Part shown: positions 1 through 11,650 of the stretch, in pieces
Layout: each line of letters starts with the position of its first letter
Numbering within the stretch: the stretch's first letter is position 1
Source of the DNA: Selaginella moellendorffii
Lineage: Eukaryota; Streptophyta; Lycopodiopsida; Selaginellales; Selaginellaceae
Reading direction: 5' to 3'
Length of the DNA stretch: 64,000 nucleotides
NCBI RefSeq assembly: GCF_000143415.4
Contig: NW_003314293.1
Location: forward strand, 218,457-282,456
Made by a program: the position numbers and the translations under genes
The notes under the pieces: generated by a model
What the model saw: the letters and a program-made list of their open reading frames with translations, nothing else
Databases searched by the model: none
Told to the model about the DNA's origin: nothing

Positions 1-700
1 GAGTAATAAGAAGACAACGTACAAAATGAATTTAAATTCTATACCAAATTTAACATGTTCAAGTGTGACAGTATTAATATTACTATCATCTATTATGATG
101 TCTGATGCATGTATACACATAGATCCAAGGAAAGATTTTCAACATATGAAGTTTGATAGTTAATAATGATATTAGTAATGACATTCTACTATAACGTGTT
201 AAACTAAGAGATCCAATCTAACTATCAGCACATGTGATATGTCAAGTTGTCAAATTTTAAGTGGTAGATGATAATAAATCTTGTCAAATGTTATTCTTCA
301 ATGACAGATTTGATTCGTAGTACAACTCAAGTTTTATCCATAATTGTGAACATTGCTCAATGACATTTAAAGCACATGCCTATTGTTTAGGATCTAATAC
401 AACATAAAATAAATTTCTGGATGAGGATTCATCCATTCATAGATGGATATAGCACAACATATTTTAAAGTGCCTTATTTATACTCTTTAAAGTTCTTGTA
501 ACAATTCCAAAATATTGATGAGAATGCATCCTTTCTAGATAATTTGTAAAATATAATATCATATCTCTAATAACAGAAATGTTATACCATCATTAAAATA
601 TACAAAATAGAGAAGCATAATTTACATATAATAATAATGATAAGATAAAATAAGATCAAAGATATTGTGATGGTTGAGATTTAGGTTATTTGGAATGAAT
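1..700. other. AT-rich sequence without a recognisable gene
   Basis: This stretch is strongly AT-rich with stops in all frames and no protein family I recognise. It probably belongs to the transposon-rich landscape that fills the first 21 kb. Confidence 0.6.
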
Positions 701-717
701 GGCCAGGATTAGAGATT

Positions 718-766
718 GGTTAGGGTTAGGGCAGTCATCAGGATTAGGGTTAGGGTAGCTGCCAAG
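718..766 (+). repeat. Interstitial telomere-like TTAGGG motifs
   Basis: Two short clusters read GGTTAGGGTTAGGG and GGATTAGGGTTAGGG, separated by a unique spacer. The unit is TTAGGG-like, not the usual plant TTTAGGG. The cluster is very short and could be coincidental low-complexity sequence beside the tandem repeat that follows. Confidence 0.45.
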
Positions 767-796
767 ATTAGGTTAGTGTTCGCACCGTGAGTGGAG

Positions 797-892
797 CGCG
801 CGAGAGATCGAGAGATTGAGCACGAAGGAGATCGAGGGATTGAGCGTGAAAGAGATTGAGTGATTGAGCGCGCAAGAGATCGAGAGATTGAG
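797..892 (+). repeat. 24-bp tandem repeat, about four copies
   Basis: About four imperfect copies of a 24-bp unit based on GAGATCGAGAGATTGAGCG follow each other. They lie just upstream of two GC-rich hairpins and the methylase-like pseudogene. The antisense reading gives a low-complexity Ser/Arg peptide that I do not regard as a gene. Confidence 0.7.
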
Positions 893-913
893 CGCATGAG
901 CGGGAGAGATTAG

Positions 914-996
914 CTCGACCTCAAACAGTTTGGCCACCCGAGGGGCCAAGGTTATTCAAATAACCTTGGCTCCTCGGCGAGCAAAACTGCCCGAGA
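914..996. repeat. GC-rich foldback hairpin A
   Basis: The core at 942-973 is a near-perfect palindrome with arms GGGGCCAAGGTTATT and AATAACCTTGGCTCC and a two-base loop CA. Outside it, CAGTTT on the left pairs with AAACTG on the right, giving a hairpin of about 80 bases. It is GC-rich inside AT-rich DNA and resembles hairpin B next to it. Confidence 0.75.
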
Positions 997-1013
997 TGGC
1001 CAGCCCAAGCTTG

Positions 1014-1102
1014 ACCTCGGGCACTTTAGGGGCCGGAGGGGCCGGAGGGGCCGAGGTTATTTGAATAACCTCGGCCCCCTAGGCAACCAAAGTGCCTGAG
1101 GT
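1014..1102. repeat. GC-rich foldback hairpin B
   Basis: Terminal arms ACCTCGGGCACTTT (1014-1027) and the inverse of ACCTCAGGCACTTT (1089-1102) flank a core palindrome at 1047-1078, with 15-bp arms GGGGCCGAGGTTATT and a TG loop. A GGGGCCGGA unit is repeated beside the core. Size and architecture match a small foldback or MITE-like element or an RNA hairpin; the class is inference. Confidence 0.75.
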
Positions 1103-1967
1103 AGAGTCTAGGCCCACTTGATTTTTTTTTTCTCTTTGACTATTTGAATTTCTCATTATCTTTATTTAGTTTGACTAACAAAATTTTTTCTCTTGTAGAA
1201 AAGGAAAATTGTAACACATAAAAAGGTTGTTAAAGCCAAGAAGACACAAGAAGTTCAATTTGGCACTGACGACGATATCACGATCGACATGTCCATTGGC
1301 ACAACAGAGACACATTTAGTTAGAGATTCACCACTTCCACCACCATCACCTCCACCATCACCACCTCCACCACCGCCATCGCCACCTCCACCACCTCCAT
1401 CACCATCTCCACCATTGCCATCGCCACCACCACCACCACCATTGCCACCGCCACCACCACCATTGCCACCACCACTGCCACTATTGCCTTTGCCCCCGCC
1501 GCCACTGCCACCACCACCATTGCCACCACCACTGCCACTATTCCCTCTGCCCCCGCCACCACCGCCACCACCACCAACGCAAATCTCTGAAGTTGGGCAA
1601 TCTAGTGGTGTTCACGATAGGGAACCTGAGGAACAGCCTGGAGCTGAAAGAGTTGCAGACCTTCTTGACAACGTGGTGGACAAGAGCTTCCAAGAGACTG
1701 TTATGCGGACAAGGGAAAAAGCAGTTCACCAAACACTTGAGGCACTCAAGTGGCCAGGCCCTTATGACTTGATCAGAGAAATCCCCCTTTGCCGTTTGCA
1801 GCAGATGAACCTTGTCCACACAGCATCCAAGTATGTCAACCCGGATATATACAGCTTGTTCAAACAGAATGGCCTTGCAACAAATATCGGTATGTTTCTA
1901 GTCTCTTTTTGCAAGCCAGGAATAACGGAGATCATTACTATCTGTAGCGCATGTGGTTTTTACCCTT

Positions 1968-1994
1968 TATCCTATGGTGATTTACCATAGGATA
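1968..1994. repeat. Perfect 11-bp inverted repeat, 5-base loop
   Basis: TATCCTATGGT at 1968-1978 pairs with ACCATAGGATA at 1984-1994 around GATTT. It lies about 80 bp after the probable splice donor of the first exon of the methylase-like pseudogene and may mark the edge of inserted repeat DNA. Confidence 0.6.
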
Positions 1995-1999
1995 ACACC

Positions 2000-3100
2000 A
2001 CGAAGCGGAACCTAAACCCTCTTTGTGCCACATGACAGATGCCACATGTCACATGCCACGTGTCCAAAGGATAGTGGTGTGGAACCCAAGGTTCAGGGCC
2101 TTGGGCCACTGAACGAAGGAACGGTGCCAAACTCCCAAGCATGGAGCCAAGGAGTGATGGAACCGAACCATGGAGCAACTCCTAAGCATACAGCCCAAGG
2201 AGCGAAGGGACAGGAGCTCGGAGCGACTTGGAATAGTCCTGGAGCAACCAACATCCTAATGCCAGGACCAACACGCAAAACGGAGCCAAACAGATTCTGG
2301 CACTATTTCGACATACCGGTGGCCTAATGTGAGGACATGGGTACTCCACCAGCTAGCATGGAATGGAACTTGAGCTTAGACCCAAGTTGGACCCAAAACA
2401 AGGATAGGTTGCAAGCGGCACCCCCCCCCCCCCCTCCTTGAGGAACACACGCTTTGGGCTTTCACCCCAAGCCTCCTTTAGTATCAGGAGTTAGTCTCTG
2501 GGACAAGCTTGAAACTTACTAAATATGGAATGGCGCTAGATTGTGAATTTGGACACGGGACAAACACCATTGTGTTCAAACTGATCTCTACATTCCGTAG
2601 ATATGCCAAATGAGCAAATCTAGACACTTTCCATAAATAGTATTTGGGACCGGAATGAGACCAACACAAAGGGCATGATAGCGAGGGTGTTTGGCAAACA
2701 TGGTAAGCTATCATCCAGCGATATTAAGGGACTAATCTTAATACGCGAGGGTTCTTGTCACTAGCCAGTGCAAGACAAAATGAGACGGGAACTCCTTACC
2801 TGGCTAAGTATGCTTAGCTAATAAAACATAGGAATTCCGTCCTTATGCTTGTCCAGTCTAAGTACACTCGAAATGCCCAACAATACTGACCTCCTGCCGT
2901 CATGGCAGTAAGGAAAGAGTGTCCGTAAGGACTGGTCGACAGGTAACTTTCGATCTCCAAAGTCATATTCGCGACACTATCACACCTGAGATTGTGAATA
3001 GCTAGGATCCTATTTGGATTAGGAAGTCCCTAGAATTTGATGACATGCTTATCTGACATCCTGAGACTCGACAACTTGCGGGGACAATGTTCCAAATTAT
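2000..3100. other. Probable inserted repeat DNA within the pseudogene
   Basis: No coding potential consistent with the flanking exons is seen. The stretch has a run of 14 C at 2421-2434. The phrase ACGCTTTGGGCTTTCACC near 2450 recurs near 11160, and a GGACCCAA-containing phrase near 2390 recurs inverted near 12070. These shared words suggest a common repeat family with the 8-12 kb region. Confidence 0.4.
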
Positions 3101-6010
3101 TGACGGTAACCACTGATATGGAACTTGGATGAAGTGTATCGACGATCATTTTCGCGATGATCCCGTCTACCATATCAATGTTCCAGTCGGCCATGTCTAC
3201 GCGAGGGGACCTTTGGATGTCAACAGACTTATCTTGGCCTGCCAAAAGATCAATGCGTAAGTTTTATAATTTTACCTCTAACTCTACTTTAACTTGTTTT
3301 GTTATGTTTAAATGTAGGCTTGGGCAGTTCGTTGTTCAAAAACAAAACCTTGTCCATGACATCAAGCAACTTTGATTTTTGGCAGACTTGAGTGAGGATA
3401 ACATCCGCCAACATTATGGTGATGATCTCGCAACACTTGTTCGGCACTCACGCACTCGAAATGATGGTACAACTTGGTTCAACAACCCAATTAGTTCTAT
3501 ACTCGCTGTATGGTGTAAGGTATGTCTTTCCCTTTTATTTTATAAAAGCCTCTTTTAATTGTTTTGGTTTTTAGCCTTTGGTGAAGGTCAAGCAAGATGC
3601 TTATGAACTTGCATATCTAGAGAAGAGTCAGGAAGAGCTCTTAGCTGAGTTTGTACAAATTAAGCACAAAATTCAGCATGCAAAGTCCTCAAAGTTGAAG
3701 AAACTAGTATGTATTGCAGACAATCATAGGCTGAAGGAGTGGCTAGAGACTATAGCCAAAATTTCTTCTCATGAATGTAAGTTTTTTATCACACTTCATT
3801 TTTTTTAATTATGCATATGTTACTTTTGCAGTGAACAAAACTCTAGATGACATGATTTACAATATCGCAAAATCAAAGCTTCCATATAAGCAACAGATAG
3901 AGACTCTAGAGTTCCTCAATGTTTGCTTGATGAACAGAGAGAAAGGATTGCCAGAACTATTTGAGAATATGATGAGAAGGGCTGTCTACATCATGCAAAC
4001 TATAAGTGAAGGTGAGAAGTTCTTAGCACCACACATTGGTGATGATCCAGATGGCACATTCATGTCTTTCAACACCTACATCAACACGTCATTGGAAGGG
4101 ATCCAAGAGGGGTGGTTGCCAGAGAAGTCTACAAGCACAACAACTTATGATTGCCAACATAGTCAACCTTATTTCATGTGACATGTAGCTTATAGGTATA
4201 ATATGATTTCTAAGACAGTTTCTTAATATATATTGTTTATAGGTATCTTTCATATAAAGGCATGCCATTTGAGGCACTAGTTTGCACTCGACTTGTTGCA
4301 AAAGGTGTAAGGGATGGAGGAATATACCCAACAATGTTTGCGAGAGTTTTGAAAGCACGGAAGATAGAATGCCCTTGGGAGTTGGAGCTCCTAAGGAAGG
4401 AGACCTCTACACTAGATCGCAAGGAAGTTATCAATGCTAGCAATGATGGCAATGCAAGTGATGATAGAGATGAGGATGAGGAAGCTCTAGATCAAGTTCG
4501 TGTTCCACCACCAAACAGCTAAGAACAGGCTCTAATTCAACTATCAAACAACCAAGATCCGGATTAGGTTCTACTAGTAAATAATGATGATCAAGTGACT
4601 CACAGAGTATCACATCGACTTCAAGGTAAACAAAAGTGAATTTTACAAACTAAAGGTGGTAATACATGTTTTTTGCAACAATGACTGTTGGTAGTAATTT
4701 CATTCCAGCTCAACAAGATGCTCGTGAAGAGGAGTTGGAGGAACTCTCATTGACAACACGCCATATGACAGTAGCATACTATTTATTACTTTTTTCATTC
4801 ACTTAGCTCTTTTATAGGTTCGTCCTGTGTCCCCAATAACACAACGAGGCATTGTGGGTATCTTCATTGGCTCTTATAGTAGATTGTTGACATCTTTCAC
4901 GAAAGACGACATCAACATGGATATACAGTGCCAGTTCAACTGTTGGTGCCAAAAGATACAAAGGCCCTTGCTCCCAGTTGTGGACTTCATTCTCTTCGAC
5001 TTTCCAAATGATTTTTGAGATATTGATGGGAAAGTTGAGGATTGGAACTTTCTCACACCTGACCACTTGCGCGATGCATTCCTATTGTTTGAAGCACTTA
5101 TGCTCGAAGCTGGCCATGTCGTCTTCATCCTACCGAATGACCCCAACTGGATGTATGAGCTTATGACGTGCGCAGCAGAAGTTCATTTCAAATCATTCTC
5201 TTTCGAGTGCATCATGGATCCTATTGGTGTTAATACGAGGGGCATCCAAGGGAAGCCTAAAAAGGTGAGTATGTATTTTATATTTTTATCTAATTTTTAA
5301 ACATTTTTATTTTCCAGGTTATGATATGGACCTATCATGCCTTTTGCAGAAACACACATGATGGGTTTCGTGATAGCGAACGTGCAGAACGTGTTTTGCC
5401 TGGGTACGATAGTTCCACTAACATCATACCCAACTTGTGGATGAGCAGATCTGCAACACATTTCTAGGGTATTGATTCCGAACTCCATCGGCAATGCAAG
5501 TCTTGCTTGAGCTCTATTGCCCACCAGATGGTGTTGTGAATAATTGCATAGTAGGTAGCGGTTCTATGGTGGAGGTAGCACGTGACTTTAGTAGGTCGGT
5601 GTTTGCTATTGAAGAACATCATTTCTTCAAACGCCAGCTCAGAGGATTTCATGAGTTGCCTTCAACCTCAAGGAGGTAAATTATGTTTATTAAAATTTCA
5701 ATATATATTTCATTCTATTTTATAGATCACAGTCACCTGGAGTTTCTAGAATTGGAGGCTTTGGAAGTCTTCCTGACTATGCAGAAGCCATGGCTCAACA
5801 TATGCAAGGTGAATCTTTCCCATAATACCAATATAGGAGGAAGTAGAAAAAAAATCATTATGTTGATGATGAGGCAAAAGAAAGCTAATTGCATCCTTAC
5901 ATAAAATGGAAAGCTTGTTATATGTTAGATGTTAATGAAAGTGTTAGATGTTAGTAAAATTGTCAAATGTCAATGTCAGTGTCAAATACCATAATTACAG
6001 ATTATCATTC

Positions 6011-6691
6011 TCACCTATCACCATCACTTTGTAGCACTTGTGTGTTGCCATCTCCTCCAACATTTTGTAAACAATTATATGTGATATGATAGTAAAGTAA
6101 TTCTAGATCTTGCATTCCATTGTAGGATGGCTGAAAAACCCCATATTTTGCACTAGCCAATGCAGTGTTTCCTAAGGGGATGTTGTTCCTCACTATGAAG
6201 TGATAATGGGTATGTGTCCGTAACTCATTCTTGAATCTATTGTACATTCACACATGCACATTTTTCAGATCTACTGTTGGGCAATTCCTACAGTGCTTAA
6301 GAAAAGTTTGTAAACCTATAAAGCCATTTGTCTTGTCCAAGAAAAAGTAGCATATTGGACACCAAATGTAATAGCGTTCTGTGCTTTCAAGTAGTCCTGC
6401 CATGTTAGGAGCAAGATCTTGCAAAAACATGTGGCATTGCTCTTGAAGCGCTAGAGGCAATCCCTCTCTAGTAGCAAAATCTAGATTTTCACATATAGGG
6501 AGCTCTAGTTCAGCTTCACTAGAGCCCTCAGCAGAAAAAGGATTGTTATGTGGAGGTGAAGGTGGAATGTTGGTAAAACTTGGGGATGGAGGTGGAGATT
6601 GATATGAAGTGTTAAGGGGCCAAGTATGAGTAGCAATGACTCTCTTTTGAGCCATTTTAATACAAACTTCTAAGGAGCTCAAGGAGAACAA
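6011..6691 (-). pseudogene. Unrecognised ORF with a Cys/His cluster, one in-frame stop
   Basis: Two reverse-strand ORFs, 147 and 78 codons, are directly adjacent in the same frame, separated by a single TGA at 6248-6250. Read through, they give about 225 residues: a Pro/Ser-rich N-terminal half, then WCPICYFFLDK...FLKHCRNCPT, a plausible CxxC...HxxC metal-binding cluster, then a Tyr/Asn-rich end. It converges on the methylase-like pseudogene with under 200 bp between them, so both may belong to one mobile element. I do not recognise the family. Confidence 0.4.
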
Positions 6692-7252
6692 AAAACCTAC
6701 AATGACTATAACTTTTCTAGATAGTTTATATACTAAGTTTGTCTTGGGAATGAGGCTTATTTATTATAACACTGACAATACTTAGATTCTTTAAATGTCA
6801 GTCTTAGAAATGGGGCTTCTTGTAAACATAAGAGTTTCTAGAATTTTAGATTATCATGTATATACATGCTCTATCATTATGATGAATCCTACTTTGCTAC
6901 ACATATATTCTTTTCTACACATGCCAAATGTCTAGGGAAATAAATTGTAAGGAAATATAGACCACATTATAGTGGTATAGCATGTTGGCATGCTACCATT
7001 TTCTCATATGAGATTGCCTTTTAGTCTTGGAAATGTATTTAAAGTTGATTCTTTGATGTGATATTACTTTTGAGTCTTTCAAAAGATTTTTGATTTCTTT
7101 TATCATTATTTACAAACAATTCCCAAAAACTTTTAATGAGGATTCATTGCAAAATATACCTTGGTCTTATCATATGAGAGGATTGCGATATAGGCAAGCA
7201 ACAAAGTTTTTAATATGAATTAATATGTAAATTACAAATGTCATGGAAAGTT

Positions 7253-7567
7253 TTATGGAGTAGATTTCTTAGTGCTTTCGGCCATGCTATTCATTTCTTC
7301 ATTTCTCTTGCTCTGGACTATTGTTTTAGAAGGAACAAGAGCATTTTTATCAATCGTGATAATGGTCTCCACATTCCTAGATGGGTAATAAGGATCAGGA
7401 GTGTAATATGGAAATTGTGGTAGTGAAAAAAAATTAGCATTCTCACATTCCTTTGCACTACAACTCTTACTCACAAATCTTGTATGTTCCTTACTTCCCA
7501 TCTTCTCAAGAACCCTAAAAACTTTTTTGAATGAAGGAATAGTATCTACAGCTGTAAAAGTATTCAA
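7253..7567 (-). CDS. Small hypothetical ORF, possibly transposon-related
   Basis: A 104-codon reverse-strand ORF upstream of, and co-oriented with, the Cys/His ORF at 6.0-6.7 kb. It is rich in Lys, Ser and Asn with no motif I can name. It may be a leading exon of the same element or chance coding potential in AT-rich DNA. Confidence 0.25.
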   Translation of the reverse strand: MNTFTAVDTIPSFKKVFRVLEKMGSKEHTRFVSKSCSAKECENANFFSLPQFPYYTPDPYYPSRNVETIITIDKNALVPSKTIVQSKRNEEMNSMAESTKKSTP

Positions 7568-10500
7568 AATATTAAGTAGTCAAATCAAATATGACAGCTG
7601 TAACAGTTGTCATAATAAAATAATATAGTTTTATAAAAGATAGGTTCTCATTAACTTTGTCTTTTTTAAACAATTCAATCTTATAGAAACTTTTAACTTA
7701 GATATTTACGTATTTTAATATTTTAAAGTTTGCTAGAACCTTCATTTGTTCAATTTAGACCTCCTTTGTAATATTTCTTATTGATTATGTTGACTTGAGT
7801 TGACTTGTGTTGAATTGAGCTCAACTCGTGAGCTCAACTCAACTTTGGACCATCCCCTTTTGAAGTTAGCACCTTCAACTAAGGGATTCGTTCTGCTGAC
7901 TTGCCACTCTTGCTTAGCAAGTCATCCGACTAATGTAACATAGTTTTATGTATAAGCGTGAAAGTCCTTGACTATCAACTTTCGTTCAAAGTCATCCCTT
8001 TGAACACTCGGGAATTACTTCCCCAACCTTGATAGCATTGCCTTATGGCAAGCTTCAAAACCATGCTTTTGCTACACCACTCTGATTTTGCGCGTTTTAT
8101 GAACCATTTACACTTGGCTTTCTAAGTACTACACTACTTAGAATTGTCTTTGGGAACTTTGAAGGAACTTTGTCCCTTAGCTTGCTAATGCTTCTCCTTT
8201 CGCAAGCTTTCCAATTGTCATATGGTCTAGCATGGAAAATTCCATACTTTAGACTCTCTATGGCATCACAGTTGCTAGTAGCAACACACTCGAGCACCCA
8301 TTTGATTCTCCACTCCCACTTTGCATAACCACCCTAGGTTATGCCCTTCGCTTCCTATGGTTTAATTTTATCCCTTTACTACTTGCATTTTGCCCTCACA
8401 TGTTTCTTTTGGTTATTCTCCTCCAGACTAAAAGGATATCTTTGCACTTTCTACCATGCATTAGCAAGTATTCATAGGGATGAACTTACTTAATAGTTTA
8501 GGGAGTGGTTCCTCAATCTGGGCAAGCTCACCTTATAATCCCACACACCGGGATTAATATTGTTACTTATGGGCCTCTATATACCCATCACTAGCCTTGC
8601 TAAAATCCCATTTTTGGCTTTGTCCAAATCAGATAAACGGATTTCTCCCATCTTCAAAACCTTGGACATTTGGATAACACCTCTTATCTATCATTCGCTA
8701 GGGACTTAGTCCCTTGGGCCTTATCTAATGCCCTCGTGACACCAAATACCACTTCCTGGTGTTTTAGAGTATTTGGGTGTCCCAATGATGACCTTCTTTG
8801 GCAATGAGCATTCCCTTTATAACATTGACTTACTATTTTGCAACATAAGCAGTTTCTCCCTCGTAAAGGTATATCTAACTTCCTTATCCCCATAAAAAGT
8901 CTTAGGTAGTTATCTTCTACCAATTTAACCAATTATTGTGCACCTTTTGCTTAGTTGCCTTATAGTTGTTAATCCTACAACTCTTTGCTGATGTTTCCAC
9001 ACCTCCATCATTATTTGGGTCACTACACTCTAACCGCATGCCTTCCATCTTAGGCTATGCTGTTCCCATTTCCATTGGGATTCCTTTGAAAGGGGTTCTC
9101 ATGAACCTGCCAACTTGACCTCAAGGCAACATGCCTTGGCACATTCGGTGTTTCCACACCATCAGCTTCATGAGCCTAGCTTTATGACACTTCTTACTTG
9201 TATCTAGGTCTTTGCCAAAGACCAATACAGTTGTCTCTTATGCCAACTATCAATTAACACTGCACCATAGTATTCACATACAACTTTATGCCGAAGTTGC
9301 TTTCTTTTGGGGAACATCTTTCCCACGACTTTAGCATGGCACATTTTGCCTTCGATGAGATACCCTTTGTTCTCATTCTTAGATCCTATAATCCCCCCCA
9401 TCCTTCGTGGGGTACAACACACCTCAGTCCAAATGCTTCAATCAATCCTTTATGATTATTCCTTGACTCTATTTGAGTCATCCAGCTTTTTGGACTTGGT
9501 CATTCAACGACCCGTGAGGTTCTACCTTTGAAGTGCCCACTCACTGGAATACAACTTCTCGTATTCAGGTCCTACTCACAAGAACCATCTTTGCAAGTGT
9601 TACTTCGACACTTGATTTGTTCTCTTGGGGCAACCTTTTGCCCCTTAGGACCACTTGTCCATGTGATGAGAATACCAACTCATCCTTTGAGTACACCCCT
9701 AATTCCTTGGGTTGTTCCAGCATTTATTAGAGGTAGCCCCGGTTACCATTTCAAGGACTTGTGTCCTCTTCTGTATTTGACCTTCCATGGTTATTAATTC
9801 TGGTCTCAAATTCATGAGCACCAACCTCAACTATATGAGGATAATCTTGTGACTCCTTTATGGTTTTGGAGTCTTTATTTTTCCTGTGATACCAACTATA
9901 GTTGTTTACCACAATTACATTAGCTAGTTTGCTGAGTCAAACGTTCATTTGGATCACATCCTCAACTCTTTCAGAAAAACCTTATACTATTCCCAAGATC
10001 CCAAAGTCGTTCCATTATTGGCCCTTTTCTATCCACCACCTTGCCTACAAGTTCACACCTGAAATATAGTGGAGAGCCATGTCTTCCCGACTTGCTACTT
10101 CTCAAGGATAGACCCACTCCTAGGACCTTCCGATGCCAACACTAGTGGTGATGTACTTCAGCACCAATAAAAGTCAAACTAAGGAATAGTTCCGATACCA
10201 AGTTGTAAGCGACTAATTTTTCCATTCTACTTTAGTCACTTAACCACACTTTTGACCACTTGGAGAAGACTCATCTATAACCTCCTTAAGTCTAATTCAA
10301 GACTTGGGACTTGGTAGCCCCAAGAATGGTATCCATACCACTCATCCTTTGCACTTGGTCCAAATGCTTCATGTGTCCGGTCCCAAGACTGACACTCCAA
10401 AGTACCACCGACATACCAGCCCGTTATGCTAAGACTATGCCCATTCATCTTGGTACCACTGGTGGTCTAACACCACTTGCATTGCAATCCCGTCTCTCAA

Positions 10501-11185
10501 CGATTGGGCTATCCGTCTAGGAGTGACCATCCAAGATCCACTCCTTAGCATCCTTGAGATGCCCGCAGACAGGGGGAACCATCTTCCCCAATATCCCTTT
10601 TACAGTCCCCACCAAGTCCCTTTTCCGTCCATAGCTGAGTTTGCTTACTCTACCACTGGGACAAGGCCCACAAGCCCGACCACTAAGTCCCACTGTCCTC
10701 TGGGACTTTCTCACCACATGACCGTATCCTTTATCACCACACTAAAGGACTACTCCTCTTCCATTCTATAGTCTGGGACTTTGGGACAACATTTCGGAAC
10801 ATCATGGCCTTACGCGAGCCTTGTGGGTACTCTCCCCGCCTTCCGCCTTTTGGTGCTTTAGCCATTGGCTTAGAGCGAGGTTCTGTTGAGCCATGCCAGG
10901 TATCTAAGTAGGTAGTGCTACCCACACTTGGACTGGGAGCATCGACCATTCGATCTCCCAGCTCTTGAACTAGAGGGAACTAGAGCCAGCTCTTGAACAC
11001 TTCATCAAGCTACCCCATTTGACAATCCGTATTCACTCTAGCCTTGGACCTCCCAGTGGTTATCCCGTCACCCAACACCTGGCCAAATTGGCTCCACTGG
11101 AGTCCTCTTCCTACTATACTTTTGGAGCTCACCAAACCCCTTAGGGTCTGGGAGACAAACGCTTTGGGCTTTCACCTTCTCGAAC
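7568..11185. other. Repeat-like sequence with no intact gene; possible minus-strand LTR end
   Basis: Composition is intermediate and no frame stays open. On the reverse strand near 10190-10210 the sequence reads CTTACAACTTGGTATCGGAAC, resembling an LTR end followed by a tRNA primer-binding site. A plus-strand peptide FPSIAEFAYSTTGTRP near 10625 weakly recalls a Gypsy integrase motif. The region may be a decayed or non-autonomous LTR element; no gag or pol was identified. Confidence 0.35.
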
Positions 11186-11650
11186 TCAAACTCGGACTTG
11201 GACTCGGACTTGGACTTGGACTCGGTCTTGGGCTCGGCCTCGGTCTCGGTCTCGGCCTTGGTCCCGGTCTTGGTCTCGGTCTCGGCCTTGGTCCCGGTCT
11301 CAGTCTCGGTCCCGGTCTCAGTCTTGGTCTCGGTCTCGACTTCGGACTCCATCTCGGGTCCTTCTTGGACTCCATCTTAGACTCCATCTCAGGTCCATCT
11401 TAGACTCCATCTCGGACTCCATCTCGGGTCCATCTTGGACTCCATCTCGGGTCCATCTCGAACTCCATCTCAGGTCCATCTCGAACTCCATCTTGGGTCT
11501 ATCTCGGACTCAATCTCGGGTCCATCTCGGACTCAATCTCGAGTCCATCTTGGGTCCATTTCGGGTCCACATCGGACTCCACCTCGGACTCCATTTCGGA
11601 CTCCATCTCGGACTCCACCTCGGACTCCATCTCGGACATTTCCATATGTC
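11186..11650 (+). repeat. CTCGGN hexamer array passing into a TCCATCTCGGAC 12-mer array
   Basis: From about 11186 to 11345 the sequence is a tandem hexamer (CTCGGT, CTTGGT, CTCGGA variants). It then changes to repeats of about 12-15 bp built on TCCATCTCGGAC and TCCATCTCGGGTCC up to about 11640. Long overlapping ORFs on both strands (Gly-Leu, Arg-Pro and Ser-Val repeats) are products of the repeat and are not called as genes. Confidence 0.9.

Larger units (their letters stand above)
1200..5825 (+). pseudogene. Degenerate multi-exon gene ending in an N4/N6 DNA-methylase-like domain
   Basis: The first recognisable exon begins after an AG at 1199 (KRKIVTHKK...), runs into an 80-residue proline tract (1326-1575) and a helical segment ending near 1889. 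Later exons at about 3125-3244, 3400-3520, 3575-3777, 3831-4180 and 4240-4521 encode a charged, helical middle region. The last exons (4818-5264, 5318-5680, 5727-5825) contain DFILFDFPNDF, resembling a degenerate DPPY motif, then a C-terminal GSGSMVEVARDF stretch resembling the SAM-binding FxGxGTT motif. DPPY before FxGxG is the beta-class order. A TGA lies at 5017 inside the methylase region and a frame change lies near 5467-5494, so this copy is dead. The 1890-3100 interval looks like inserted repeat DNA. It reads like a transposon gene; the methylase call is inference from motifs. Confidence 0.5.

Noticed and set aside
709-897. Minus-strand Ser/Arg repeat ORF
   Set aside because: It is explained by the 24-bp tandem repeat and has no gene context.
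1320-1577. Minus-strand Val/Met-rich ORF
   Set aside because: It is the antisense of the proline codon repeat in the methylase-like pseudogene.
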